This document shows, piece by piece, positions 9,308-17,323 of a stretch of 64,000 bases of DNA. The stretch's first letter is position 1, and each line of letters starts with the position of its first letter. The stretch is taken from the NCBI GenBank assembly GCA_948688495.1, contig CAPQSW010000007.1, forward strand, positions 23,139 through 87,138, written 5' to 3'. The notes beneath the pieces are model-generated. The model saw only the letters and a list, made by a program, of their open reading frames with translations, made no database searches and was not told the DNA's origin. The DNA is from an uncultured Lachnospiraceae bacterium. GTDB lineage: Bacteria > Bacillota > Clostridia > Lachnospirales > Lachnospiraceae. Position numbers and translations under genes: made by a program.

Positions 9308-9629
9308 ATTTTTCTTTACGCGCCTCCTCTAATTCCTGTTCATAGTCGAAATCTGCTGGCAGTGTCCCGGAAAAAGATTGCAAAGTATGCAAGCCATCCA
9401 TACTTTTGTTGAGTTTTTGATTCGTGGCCGTTTGGGGAATATGTGACAAATTTTTTTCGTTGGAAAATGGAACGGCTGAGATTTAAAATGGAATTTTATG
9501 CTGCCGGACGACTGCTTTTGTAAAAATTGTAAAAGCTGTTGTCATGTTTAATCCCATATCCTCAAATAAGATTTCAGCTTGTTTTTTTAAGTTTTCATCC
9601 ATACGTATAGTAATGCTCGTTGTGGCCAT
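9291..9629 (-). pseudogene. RelB/DinJ-family antitoxin interrupted by an in-frame stop
   Basis: Reading the minus strand from ATG 9629-9627 (AGGAG 8 bases upstream, 9638-9642) gives MATTSITIRMDENLKKQAE, then GLNMTTAFTIFTKAVVRQ and KIPF. This is the ribbon-helix-helix start of DinJ/RelB antitoxins. A TAA at 9485-9483 interrupts it after 48 residues. The same frame then continues unbroken for 63 more codons to TGA 9293-9291, ending LPADFDYEQELEEARKEKY, the typical antitoxin tail. One point mutation therefore explains the break. The first 48 residues could still make a DNA-binding fragment. Confidence 0.75.
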
Positions 9630-9743
9630 AGTATCAACTCCTTTTGTATTTACATATTATTATAAAATGGTAATTATGTTAATACATAGTATGTACAAAA
9701 ACAACGAGCTTCCAGGCAGAAAATGCAGAAACAAAATAAATCG

Positions 9744-9771
9744 TAAAGTTTTCCCCGACTATTACCGAAAT
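9744..9771 (+). promoter_or_regulatory. Possible sigma-28 (flagellar) promoter
   Basis: TAAAGTTT at 9744-9751 and ACCGAAAT at 9764-9771 are separated by 12 bases, close to the flagellar consensus TAAAGTTT-N11-GCCGATAA. It lies 39 bases before the start of the flagellar gene. The spacing is one base longer than consensus. Confidence 0.5.
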
Positions 9772-9809
9772 ACTTAGTAGTTGAAAATTACGATTAATGA
9801 GGCGTGGAT

Positions 9810-12800
9810 ATGAACATAAGAGTAGATAACAGCAGTATAGCGGAAGTAACCAGGACAAATACAAAGGTCGAAATCAAAGGCGATGTAAGCGTTTCTGTGG
9901 AGGAGACCACAACGCAGAAGGTTGAGAAGGATACTGGCGAAGTAAGGTCTATCCAACAGACGACTGTGGAAGTTCCTCATATTGCAGGGGAATCCCAGTT
10001 AGAAGAAATACGCCAGGAGGCGGAGAACATGGAAGCACAGCTCCTTCAGAAAAAGATGCAGATTGTGGCCAATACGGCGACGCCTTCTGACTGTGGAAAG
10101 ATGGAAGAAGACGGATTTTCCCTCAATGACACAAAGATAGAGACCGTTGTAACTGAAATGGATAAGATTAAGATGGAACTCGCCAAAGCAGGCGTAGACA
10201 TCAGCATATTTGGAGATACGCTAGACAGCCGGATGTTAGAGGAGATGACAGGCAGTGTTGCAGCGGCAAGGCAGGTGGAAGCTGCAATTGAAGAAGCAGG
10301 GCTGCCGGCTACGGAGGAAAATGTCGCGGATATACAGGAGACCTTAGAGCAGGCGGCAGACCTCACGACATGCAGTGACGAGGCAGTAAAATATATGTTG
10401 GATAATGAGCTTGAGCCTACGGTTGAGAACCTCTATAAAGCACAGCACAGCAGCGGGATAATGCCACAACAGGATATGGCGATTACGCTGGATGACAGCC
10501 TCACAGGGCAGGTCAGCCAGGTAATTATGCAGGCGGGCCGTTCTGTGGATGATACAACGCTCGCTGTCAGCCAGTGGATGTTAGAGAATCAGATTCCCCT
10601 GACGGCAGAGAACCTGAACTACGTCATGGATTTGAAGGATATGAAGCTTCCACCTGAGGTGGACCAGGTGATGGGTGCCGTTATCCAGGCAGTCACGGAA
10701 GGCGGACGGCCTGGGAATGCAGTCATTTTGGATGGTTACAGTAATATAGATCGTGCACAGCAGTCGGCACAGGTCATTGAGCAGGCAACAGATGCAGATG
10801 TATGGAATGTAGTACAGAGGGGAATGCCTGTCACAATAGAGAGCTTGGAGGCAGCTAGGAATTATAATGCGCAGCAAAGCGCGCAGTCAGGTGGACGGAA
10901 TAATGATAAGGCGGCAGAGATTCCAGAATATGCCAAAGACGATCTGTCATTCCTTAAGGCGAAACGACAGCTTGAGGAGACGCGTCTTTTGATGACAGCA
11001 CAGGCAAATTATGCATTGTTAAGGCAGGGGATTTCCATTGAGACGCAGCCGTTAGAGGAAATGGTACAAAAGCTGCGGGAACAGGAGAACGCGTATTATG
11101 CAAGCCTTTTAAGCCAGAACGGTATTGAAGCGACACAGGAAAATACCGATATATTCAGTGATACAATGACAAAAACCCAGGAGATGAAAGGTGTTCCGGC
11201 CTATATCCTGGGCAATGTTAAGACGACAGAGGACAGCATCCACACAATCCATGAGGCAGGTATGTCCAAACAGGCACAAATGGAGCGTGCCGGGGAGGCG
11301 TATGAGACGCTTCAGACCACGCCGCGGGCAGATTTGGGAGATTCTATACAGAAGGCATTCCGCAATGTGGATGACATTTTGGAGGACCTTGATCTGGAAA
11401 TCTCAGAGGCAAACCGCCGGGCGGTGCGTATTTTGGCCTACAACGAGATGGCAGTCAACGAAGAATCCATTATGCAGATGAAAGCAGCGGATCAGAAGGT
11501 ACAGAATCTGTTCCAGAATTTGTCACCCTCTGTTGTACTTGAGATGATTCGTGAAGGTGTAAATCCTCTGGAAATGAATGTCGAGGAATTGAATGCTAAG
11601 GCAGAAGACATTAAGAACCGCCTGGATGCAGGGGATGAAGATAAGTTTAGTAAATTTTTATGGAAATTGGAACAGCGACAGGAAATTACAGAACAGGAGC
11701 GCAGCAGCTACATAGGAATCTACCGGATGCTGAACCAGATTGACAAGACGGACGGCGCTGTGATTGGTGCATTGGTGCAGCAAGGTGCAGATTTATCAAT
11801 GAAGAATCTGCTTACGGCAGTGCGGACGAACCGGAATCCGGGGATCAATGTATCGGTAGATGATAATTTTGGAGAGATAGAAAGTCTGAATACACAGGAA
11901 CTGAGCATTTCCCAGCAGATAGAAGCAGCATATCAGACGGATTGTGCAAAAGAAGCATTAAGATATGCCAGCCCTGAGGGCATGCAGCAGGCAGAGGGCA
12001 ATATAGAGAATATGACGCCGGAGGAATTGTTGTGGCAGCTTCGCGGATCATCTGCGGACACAGCCTTGGAGGAAACATATTACCAGCAGCAGTTGGAGGA
12101 ATTTTCCCAGGCGAAACAGGCGGAGTCACAAATTCTTCAGATTTTGGCAGGACATGATATGCCGGTGACGGCTTATAATATACTCGCGGCAAACCAACTG
12201 TTAAATCCCCGGGGCGGAATAATAAAGACCTTATTTGGTAAGGAGAATAATCAAAAAGATGCTGGACTTGAACAGGTAAAAGAACAAATCATAGAGAAAT
12301 TTACAGAGGCCCTTGGATCACCTGAGGAGCTTGCCAAAGCACAGGAGGAATTGGCAGATACCGCAGAAAATGTGATGAAGACTATGCAGGATTCTGAGGG
12401 CGTATCCAGTGTGGATTTGCGGGATATGCGGCTTTTGCATCAACAGATTGCACTTGGAACCCAGATGGCAAAGGATGAACATTACGCGATTCCGGTATTG
12501 GTTGCGGATGAACTTACAAACGTACAACTCAAGATCGTCCGTGGAAAGGAAGAACGCGGCAGGGTGGATGTACTTTTTGAAACGCCAAAGCTTGGGAAGG
12601 TAGCAGCAAGATTTCAGGTTCAGGAGGATTCTGTCAGGGGCTATATTGTCTCTGATTCCTATCGGACAATAGAGGAACTTAAAAACCAGACAGACAGCCA
12701 TGGAGGGCAGCCGAATCCGGAAGGGGAAAGACCCCGTACAATGGACTTCATATACAGTGAAGACTTGGATTTGAACCGTTTTATCGGAGGACGTACGGGA

Positions 12801-12917
12801 AATATCCCGGATTTGGATACAGGGTCAGAGTCTTACCAGGTACAGACGAAGACGCTTTACGGTATTGCGAAAGGATTCTTAGAAGAAATGAAACAGATGG
12901 GACAGAAAATGTCTTAA
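9810..12917 (+). CDS. Large flagellar-locus protein (DUF6240-like), FliK-like C-terminus
   Basis: A 1035-residue soluble protein with no signal peptide. ATG 9810 is chosen because GAGG (9799-9802) lies 7 bases upstream; GTG 9804 is in frame but too close. Most of it is a series of helical segments, several with the refrain 'xVTxENLxxA' (for example PTVENLYKAQHSS, PLTAENLNYVMDL, PVTIESLEAARNY), suggesting internal repeats of about 60-80 residues. The last 180 residues contain a beta-rich section, VQLKIVRGK..GRVDVLFETPKLGKV..RFQVQED, reminiscent of the FliK/Flg_hook C-terminal domain. It precedes flagellin directly. From memory it matches the Lachnospiraceae family DUF6240; hook-length control or export functions are inference. 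Confidence 0.7.
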   Translation: MNIRVDNSSIAEVTRTNTKVEIKGDVSVSVEETTTQKVEKDTGEVRSIQQTTVEVPHIAGESQLEEIRQEAENMEAQLLQKKMQIVANTATPSDCGKMEEDGFSLNDTKIETVVTEMDKIKMELAKAGVDISIFGDTLDSRMLEEMTGSVAAARQVEAAIEEAGLPATEENVADIQETLEQAADLTTCSDEAVKYMLDNELEPTVENLYKAQHSSGIMPQQDMAITLDDSLTGQVSQVIMQAGRSVDDTTLAVSQWMLENQIPLTAENLNYVMDLKDMKLPPEVDQVMGAVIQAVTEGGRPGNAVILDGYSNIDRAQQSAQVIEQATDADVWNVVQRGMPVTIESLEAARNYNAQQSAQSGGRNNDKAAEIPEYAKDDLSFLKAKRQLEETRLLMTAQANYALLRQGISIETQPLEEMVQKLREQENAYYASLLSQNGIEATQENTDIFSDTMTKTQEMKGVPAYILGNVKTTEDSIHTIHEAGMSKQAQMERAGEAYETLQTTPRADLGDSIQKAFRNVDDILEDLDLEISEANRRAVRILAYNEMAVNEESIMQMKAADQKVQNLFQNLSPSVVLEMIREGVNPLEMNVEELNAKAEDIKNRLDAGDEDKFSKFLWKLEQRQEITEQERSSYIGIYRMLNQIDKTDGAVIGALVQQGADLSMKNLLTAVRTNRNPGINVSVDDNFGEIESLNTQELSISQQIEAAYQTDCAKEALRYASPEGMQQAEGNIENMTPEELLWQLRGSSADTALEETYYQQQLEEFSQAKQAESQILQILAGHDMPVTAYNILAANQLLNPRGGIIKTLFGKENNQKDAGLEQVKEQIIEKFTEALGSPEELAKAQEELADTAENVMKTMQDSEGVSSVDLRDMRLLHQQIALGTQMAKDEHYAIPVLVADELTNVQLKIVRGKEERGRVDVLFETPKLGKVAARFQVQEDSVRGYIVSDSYRTIEELKNQTDSHGGQPNPEGERPRTMDFIYSEDLDLNRFIGGRTGNIPDLDTGSESYQVQTKTLYGIAKGFLEEMKQMGQKMS

Positions 12918-12996
12918 AAGTTATGCTTATGGGCGGCGAAATCTGCCATGGGTATCGCAGGATTGACACTACAAAATCAAAAGAGAGGTATACAAC

Positions 12997-14445
12997 ATGA
13001 AAATCAATCACAATATGTCAGCAATGGTTGCCAACAAAAGGTTATTATGGACGGAAAAGAATTTGTCGAAATCTGTAGAACGTTTATCTACGGGTCTTAG
13101 GATTAACCGCGCATCGGATGATGCGGCGGGAATGGCGATTTCCAGCAAGATGAAAGCACAGATTAAGGGACTTGGCCAGGCTTCCAGAAATTCATCCGAT
13201 GGAATTTCAGTTCTGGAAACAGCGGACGGTGCGCTGAACGAAGTTCATGCAATGCTTCAGAGAATGCGGGAGCTCTCTGTTCAGGCAGCAAATGGAACGA
13301 ATACACCGGATGATTTAAAGGCGATTCAGTTAGAGATTGCCTCTTTACGTGAAGAAATTGACCGTGTTTCCAGAGACACAGAGTTCAATACGAAGAATTT
13401 GCTGGACGGATCGCTGGATCAGCGTGTATATCCAGATAACCGTGGCGTTAAACGGATTGACATTTCTGACGCCGTGATACCGGATATTTATTCCGTGAAT
13501 GTTACAGCAGATGCTGAGCATGCGGTAATAGAAGGCGGCCAGCCATTGTCAGCGACGGATGTTGTTCCGGCAGGCGCAACGGGAAAAGTCGTCATCAATG
13601 GATCAGAGGTAGAGATTAGAGAGGGAGAAACGTTTGAAGAAGTCTATGAGAAGCTGCGTGATGCGGCAGAGCTGGGAGAGGTAAATCTGCTTATCGTTGA
13701 GGATTTGACAGATAAGTCAGGATTGCCGGAGAATGAATTTTATGTTCCCGGTAATGTGGCAGATGGCGGAAATCTTGTATTTGTTTCCGCAGAGTATGGG
13801 AATAATACTGAGATGAATGTAAAATGTAACAATGCTGATTTGGCAGCATTTCTTGGAATCAGCGTTGACAGGACAGAAGTCGGCAAGGATGTTGAAATTG
13901 CAATAGATGCTGCGGATGAGGGATTCAGTACCCAGGCAACAATTCTTACGGATGGCAACTTTGTAACAATTACGGACCGGAATGGTTTCGAGATGAAATT
14001 TGAGGTAGAGCCTGGGACTGCCGGAACAGTAAATATAGAAGTAGCTAACTTGGGTCCGATGACTCTTCAGATTGGTGCGAATGAGAACCAGACCATGGAT
14101 GTGCGGATTCGCGAGGTTTCGTCTCAGACGTTGTATATTGATAAAGTAAATGTATGTACAGTTACAGGCGCGGACCGTGCGATAACAAGTTTTGACGGGG
14201 CAATTGCCAAAGTCAGCGAGGTGCGTTCCAGCATAGGCGCTTACCAGAACCGTTTGGACTATACAGTGGCAAGTCTGGATGGGACAGAGGAGAATATGAC
14301 GCAGGCTTTATCCAGAATTGAAGATGTGGATATGGCAGAGGAAATGACAGAGTACACGAAAGACAATATCTTAACCCAGGCAGCAACTTCTGTGCTTGCC
14401 CAGGCGAATGACCTTCCACAGCAGGTACTGCAGCTTCTGCAGTAA
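12997..14445 (+). CDS. Flagellin
   Basis: Structural subunit of the flagellar filament, exported by the flagellar type III system; 482 residues. The conserved N-terminal D0/D1 region (MKINHNMSAMVANKRL, ERLSTGLRINRASDDAAGMA, residues 1-150) and C-terminal D1/D0 region (GAYQNRLDYTVASLD, DNILTQAATSVLAQAN, ending QQVLQLLQ) are intact. The central 230 residues are variable and beta-rich, as expected for an exposed D2/D3 domain. AGAGAGG lies 8 bases before ATG 12997. FliS, its export chaperone, follows 16 bases after the stop. A possible sigma-28 site TAAA at 12915 with CGGCGAAA at 12934 is weak. Confidence 0.95.
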   Translation: MKINHNMSAMVANKRLLWTEKNLSKSVERLSTGLRINRASDDAAGMAISSKMKAQIKGLGQASRNSSDGISVLETADGALNEVHAMLQRMRELSVQAANGTNTPDDLKAIQLEIASLREEIDRVSRDTEFNTKNLLDGSLDQRVYPDNRGVKRIDISDAVIPDIYSVNVTADAEHAVIEGGQPLSATDVVPAGATGKVVINGSEVEIREGETFEEVYEKLRDAAELGEVNLLIVEDLTDKSGLPENEFYVPGNVADGGNLVFVSAEYGNNTEMNVKCNNADLAAFLGISVDRTEVGKDVEIAIDAADEGFSTQATILTDGNFVTITDRNGFEMKFEVEPGTAGTVNIEVANLGPMTLQIGANENQTMDVRIREVSSQTLYIDKVNVCTVTGADRAITSFDGAIAKVSEVRSSIGAYQNRLDYTVASLDGTEENMTQALSRIEDVDMAEEMTEYTKDNILTQAATSVLAQANDLPQQVLQLLQ

Positions 14446-14461
14446 TTGACGGAGGTGCATC

Positions 14462-14938
14462 ATGACGCAGGAAAAAAAGCAGGAATTTACCCGCAGGCTG
14501 AGCTGCTGTAACCGTGGGGAAATGGTTGTAATTATGTATGACATACTTTTTGCATATCTCGATGATGGAATCCAGGCAAAGGAGATCGGGGATTACAGTG
14601 AATTTAAGGCGGCTGTAACCCGTGCCCAGCAGGTAATACGCAGGTTGATGGATGACCTGGATTTCAATTATGAGATTGCAAACAGCCTGTATGCGGAGTA
14701 TCAATTTGTGAACCAGCAGCTCTCCATGGCGATATACAAAAATACATCCCAGAATCTTTTGGATACCAAGAGGGTTCTTGGAAATCTTTATGATGCTTTT
14801 GTGGAGGCGTCACGTCAGGATACATCAGAACCGTTGATGGAAAATTCGCAGCAGGTGGTAGCGGGCATGACCTATCAAAAGGGCAGTCTGACAGAAACCT
14901 TTCAGGATTCCGATATTTCCAGAGGATTTCTGGCATAA
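14462..14938 (+). CDS. fliS: Flagellar export chaperone FliS
   Basis: Cytoplasmic chaperone that binds the flagellin C-terminus and prevents early polymerisation. The 158-residue helical protein shows the FliS pattern: an N-terminal helix leading to EMVVIMYDILFAYLDDG, a long helix AAVTRAQQVIRRLMDDLDF, and LYAEYQFVNQQLSMA. GGAGG precedes ATG 14462. FliS usually ends at about 125-135 residues; this one has about 25 extra, and its last codons (DISRGFLA and stop) lie in the first copy of a 43-bp duplication whose second copy encodes the end of the facing gene. Confidence 0.85.
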   Translation: MTQEKKQEFTRRLSCCNRGEMVVIMYDILFAYLDDGIQAKEIGDYSEFKAAVTRAQQVIRRLMDDLDFNYEIANSLYAEYQFVNQQLSMAIYKNTSQNLLDTKRVLGNLYDAFVEASRQDTSEPLMENSQQVVAGMTYQKGSLTETFQDSDISRGFLA

Positions 14939-14992
14939 GAGCTCTCATTATTTTGATATTTCCAGAGGATTTCTGGCATAAGAGGTCTCATT
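14912..14992. repeat. 43-bp-spaced direct duplication at the fliS / yaaL-like junction
   Basis: Bases 14912-14949 and 14955-14992 match at 37 of 38 positions (GATATTTCCAGAGGATTTCT...). Copy 1 encodes the FliS C-terminus DISRGFLA-stop on the + strand. Copy 2, read on the minus strand, encodes the C-terminus ARNPLEISK of the yaaL-like gene. Each gene therefore ends in one copy. Confidence 0.9.
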
Positions 14993-15205
14993 GAACTGTT
15001 TTGCTTTTGTCAGGAGGAATTTATAACGCATCTGCATGGCGTTTACCTGGTAAATGCAGCAGTCGATGAGATCCGGTTCCATAGCATTTTCAAAATTGTC
15101 GTAGGCAAGAGCCAGATCATATCTGGCTTTTTCTAAGTCATCTAAAAGTAAAGAGTAAGCAGTTATCTTAGAATTTTCTTTTTTTGCAATCTGAAACATA
15201 CGCAT
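14948..15205 (-). CDS. DUF2508 (YaaL-like) protein
   Basis: A small helical protein of 85 residues: MRMFQIAKKENSKITAYSLL, LDDLEKARYDLALAYDNFE, then DLIDCCIYQVNAMQMRYKFL. The 'CIYQvNAmqmRYkfLLtkAK' helix is typical of the YaaL/DUF2508 family. The start at 15205 follows AAGGGG; a second ATG at 15199 also has GGAAGG in front. In Bacillus, yaaL lies beside recR and bofA; here it is divergent from bofA. The function is unknown. The C-terminus comes from the second copy of the duplication at 14955-14992. Confidence 0.75.
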   Translation of the reverse strand: MRMFQIAKKENSKITAYSLLLDDLEKARYDLALAYDNFENAMEPDLIDCCIYQVNAMQMRYKFLLTKAKQFNETSYARNPLEISK

Positions 15206-15223
15206 TCCTTCCCCTTTTCGGTA

Positions 15224-15240
15224 TACTGTTTGGAACAGTA
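15224..15240. promoter_or_regulatory. Perfect palindrome between yaaL-like and bofA genes
   Basis: TACTGTT-TGG-AACAGTA is a perfect 7-bp inverted repeat located 19 bases upstream of the minus-strand start. Its position suits an operator for the yaaL-like gene. No regulator can be named. Confidence 0.45.
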
Positions 15241-15348
15241 ACTTTATATTTAAAGTATAAGCAGCAACTTCCAATTCTATACAAAAAAGTCATAAATTTC
15301 TCCAAAAAGTATATATATGTCATAAGAGATTTTCAGAGAGGGACAGGT

Positions 15349-15621
15349 ATGGAAAATTATTATGGAATTGCAGCGATTGCGGGTATCTGTGTAGTAGTAT
15401 TGCTTATGGGAACTATGAAGCAAAAGACAGCGGGAATATCTAAATTTATTCTGCGCAGTATTGCTGGGACAGCGGGAATCTGCATCGTAAATGCTATCTT
15501 GGAAAGTCTGGGGATTTCCGTGGCGGCAGGAATTAACCCGGTGAATGTTTTGACAATTGGAATGCTTGGTATTGGGGGCTTTGGGCTGGTTTATGGCATT
15601 TTATTGTATCGATTCTTGTAA
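15349..15621 (+). CDS. bofA: BofA family protein (pro-sigma-K processing inhibitor)
   Basis: A 90-residue membrane protein. In Bacillus BofA holds the SpoIVFB protease inactive in the forespore membrane. Seen: an N-terminal membrane segment (IAAIAGICVVVLLMGTM), a second hydrophobic segment, and the conserved C-terminal block SVAAGINPVNVLTIGMLGIG followed by YGILLYRFL. The sequence GInpvnvltig.lGipG is the family hallmark. ATG 15349 has AGAGAGGG upstream; earlier in-frame codons lack a ribosome site. Its presence supports a sporulating host. Confidence 0.85.
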   Translation: MENYYGIAAIAGICVVVLLMGTMKQKTAGISKFILRSIAGTAGICIVNAILESLGISVAAGINPVNVLTIGMLGIGGFGLVYGILLYRFL

Positions 15622-15657
15622 GTTATTTACAAAAATTAAAAATTTTTCAAATCATAC

Positions 15658-15686
15658 TTTACAAGCAAAAGAACATGTTCTATAAT
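15658..15686 (+). promoter_or_regulatory. Sigma-A promoter of the Tad pilus operon
   Basis: TTTACA at 15658-15663 and a perfect TATAAT at 15681-15686 are separated by 17 bases, 67 bases before the first pilus gene. Transcripts from here would cover the tightly packed genes up to 25140. Confidence 0.75.
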
Positions 15687-15752
15687 CCAAAACATCACTG
15701 ATTCGCGAACAGGAGAGTTATCTGAAAGAGGTGATAAATTGGGGAGGTGAAA

Positions 15753-16253
15753 ATGCTGTCCTGCCTCACACTGTTAAGTATTGCGGCGGCAGCAGACATA
15801 CAGAGCTTACGGATTAGTAACCGGCTGATTGTAAGCGGTTTATTTCTCGGATGTTCCTTCCAGGTTCTGGAGTTGGGAATGAAGGGGATTGGCGTTTTTC
15901 TTATAAACGTGTCTATACCGGTTATCTTATTTTATCTATTGTTTCTGATACGTGCCCTGGGGGCAGGCGACATCAAACTTTTTTCTATGATTGGCGGTAT
16001 TTGGGATTTACGGATGCTTTGTATTACGATAGCAGTATCTTTCCTGGTGGCCGCAGTAATGTCGTTTTGTAAGATTCTTTATTATCGAAATTTCATTTTA
16101 CGTCTACGGATATTCAGGGAATATATAGAGCATGTGCTGTCATGCCGCAGGCTTGTGCAATATCCGCAGGAATCTCAGGGAAATCAACACATCATTCATT
16201 TTTCAATCGCAATTTTAATTGGCTGTGCAATCGCTATGGAGGTGGCTTATTGA
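15753..16253 (+). CDS. Prepilin peptidase, A24 family (TadV/CpaA-like)
   Basis: Membrane aspartic peptidase that removes the leader from Tad prepilins. The 166-residue protein has several hydrophobic segments. The two catalytic aspartates are visible: Asp15 in AAADIQSLRISN, and Asp73 in the GxGD motif LGAGDIKLFS. GGGGAGG (15741-15747) is 5 bases before ATG 15753, which decides the start over GTG 15747. It is the first gene of the pilus operon, and its TGA overlaps the TTG start of the next gene. A second A24 peptidase lies at 23286. Confidence 0.88.
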   Translation: MLSCLTLLSIAAAADIQSLRISNRLIVSGLFLGCSFQVLELGMKGIGVFLINVSIPVILFYLLFLIRALGAGDIKLFSMIGGIWDLRMLCITIAVSFLVAAVMSFCKILYYRNFILRLRIFREYIEHVLSCRRLVQYPQESQGNQHIIHFSIAILIGCAIAMEVAY

Positions 16254-17323
16254 GAAAAATTTTAATTGCTGTCTGTGACGGGGACGGCTCATATGGGGAA
16301 AAGCTGGGGGAATGGATTTCCTTACAGAAGGGTGATAAGATGCAATGCGTATCCTTTTCTTCACCAGAATGCTTTTTAGAACATTTAAGCAGGCAGAGAC
16401 AGGATATTGTATTGCTGGGCCAGGGTTTTTTAAGTGACGCGCGAATATGCAAAGAGATTTCACGCGTAAAGGAGGAAAAGGAGGGGCAGATGCACGGGAC
16501 GGACAGTGTCTTATGGATACGTCTGCGAGGCATGGAAGACAGGGAGCGGCTTAACGACGTTATCAGGGGTATTCCCTCTGTGGACAAATACCAGCCGGCA
16601 TCCCGGATTCTAAGGGAAGTGTTCTCTGTTTACCAGGATCAGGGGAAGGAGATGCCAGAGCAAATGGAAGGCAAAAAAGAGGTGATTGGCGTTTATTCAC
16701 CAGGGCATAGCATATGGCAGACCCCTTTTTCACTGACCTTTGCACAGACGCTGGTGCAAAAAGAAAAGGTACTTTATGTCAATTTAAAAGAGTGCGCGGG
16801 GTTTAAAGGGTGGTTTCAACAGAAATATGAGAAGGATCTTCTTGATGTTATGTATCTGTGCCTGGATGGCGGAGGAAATGTATCAAACTGTATCAGCAGC
16901 GCACTATATACGATAGAGGGGATTGATTATATTCCCCCGGCAGAAGATGGTGGATGCCTAGGAGAAGTTTCGGCGCAGGATTATCTGAAGTTTGTAGAAC
17001 TTTTACGGGAAAGAAGCGGTTATGAAGTAATCGTGCTGGACTTTGGGATGATGGTCCCCGGATTTTTTCGGCTGCTGGGAATGTGTAGCAAGGTCTATAT
17101 TGTCACAGAGCCTGGAGAGCTGCAGGCTGCACCGTTGCAGCAGTTTCAGCAGATGGCGTCGAGACAGGGGGAGGAGGAGTTGCAAAAAAAGCTGATCTAT
17201 CTGACACTTCCTGTTGTGACTGCGGGAAGCTGCCGGGGGACTGGAAAGATGCAGCAATGGCTCTGGGGGGCAATGGGAGATTTCAGCCGGAGGCTGGCGG
17301 GGGTACAGGGTGGAACAGATTAG
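16250..17323 (+). CDS. TadZ/CpaE-like pilus assembly ATPase (degenerate MinD fold)
   Basis: Start is TTG 16250: GGAGG at 16238-16242 lies 7 bases upstream, and the codon overlaps the TGA of the preceding gene. The 357-residue product has an N-terminal receiver-like region (KILIAVCDGDGSYGEKL, DIVLLGQGFLSDARIC) and a MinD/ParA-like domain (EVIGVYSPGHSIWQTPFSL, then SGYEVIVLDFGMM, then KVYIVTEPGELQ). The P-loop reads SPGHSIWQTP, with no Lys, so ATP hydrolysis is doubtful, as in several TadZ proteins. TadZ normally marks the pole for Tad assembly. It overlaps the next gene by 14 bases. Confidence 0.78.
   Translation: MRKILIAVCDGDGSYGEKLGEWISLQKGDKMQCVSFSSPECFLEHLSRQRQDIVLLGQGFLSDARICKEISRVKEEKEGQMHGTDSVLWIRLRGMEDRERLNDVIRGIPSVDKYQPASRILREVFSVYQDQGKEMPEQMEGKKEVIGVYSPGHSIWQTPFSLTFAQTLVQKEKVLYVNLKECAGFKGWFQQKYEKDLLDVMYLCLDGGGNVSNCISSALYTIEGIDYIPPAEDGGCLGEVSAQDYLKFVELLRERSGYEVIVLDFGMMVPGFFRLLGMCSKVYIVTEPGELQAAPLQQFQQMASRQGEEELQKKLIYLTLPVVTAGSCRGTGKMQQWLWGAMGDFSRRLAGVQGGTD

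Noticed and set aside
9544..9777. A 77-codon + strand frame across the antitoxin region
   Set aside because: It lies opposite the clear RelB/DinJ frame, has no ribosome site and no family resemblance.
12963..12990. TTGACA as a sigma-A -35 for flagellin
   Set aside because: No -10 at the right spacing; the ribosome site occupies that position. A sigma-28 site upstream is more likely but weak.
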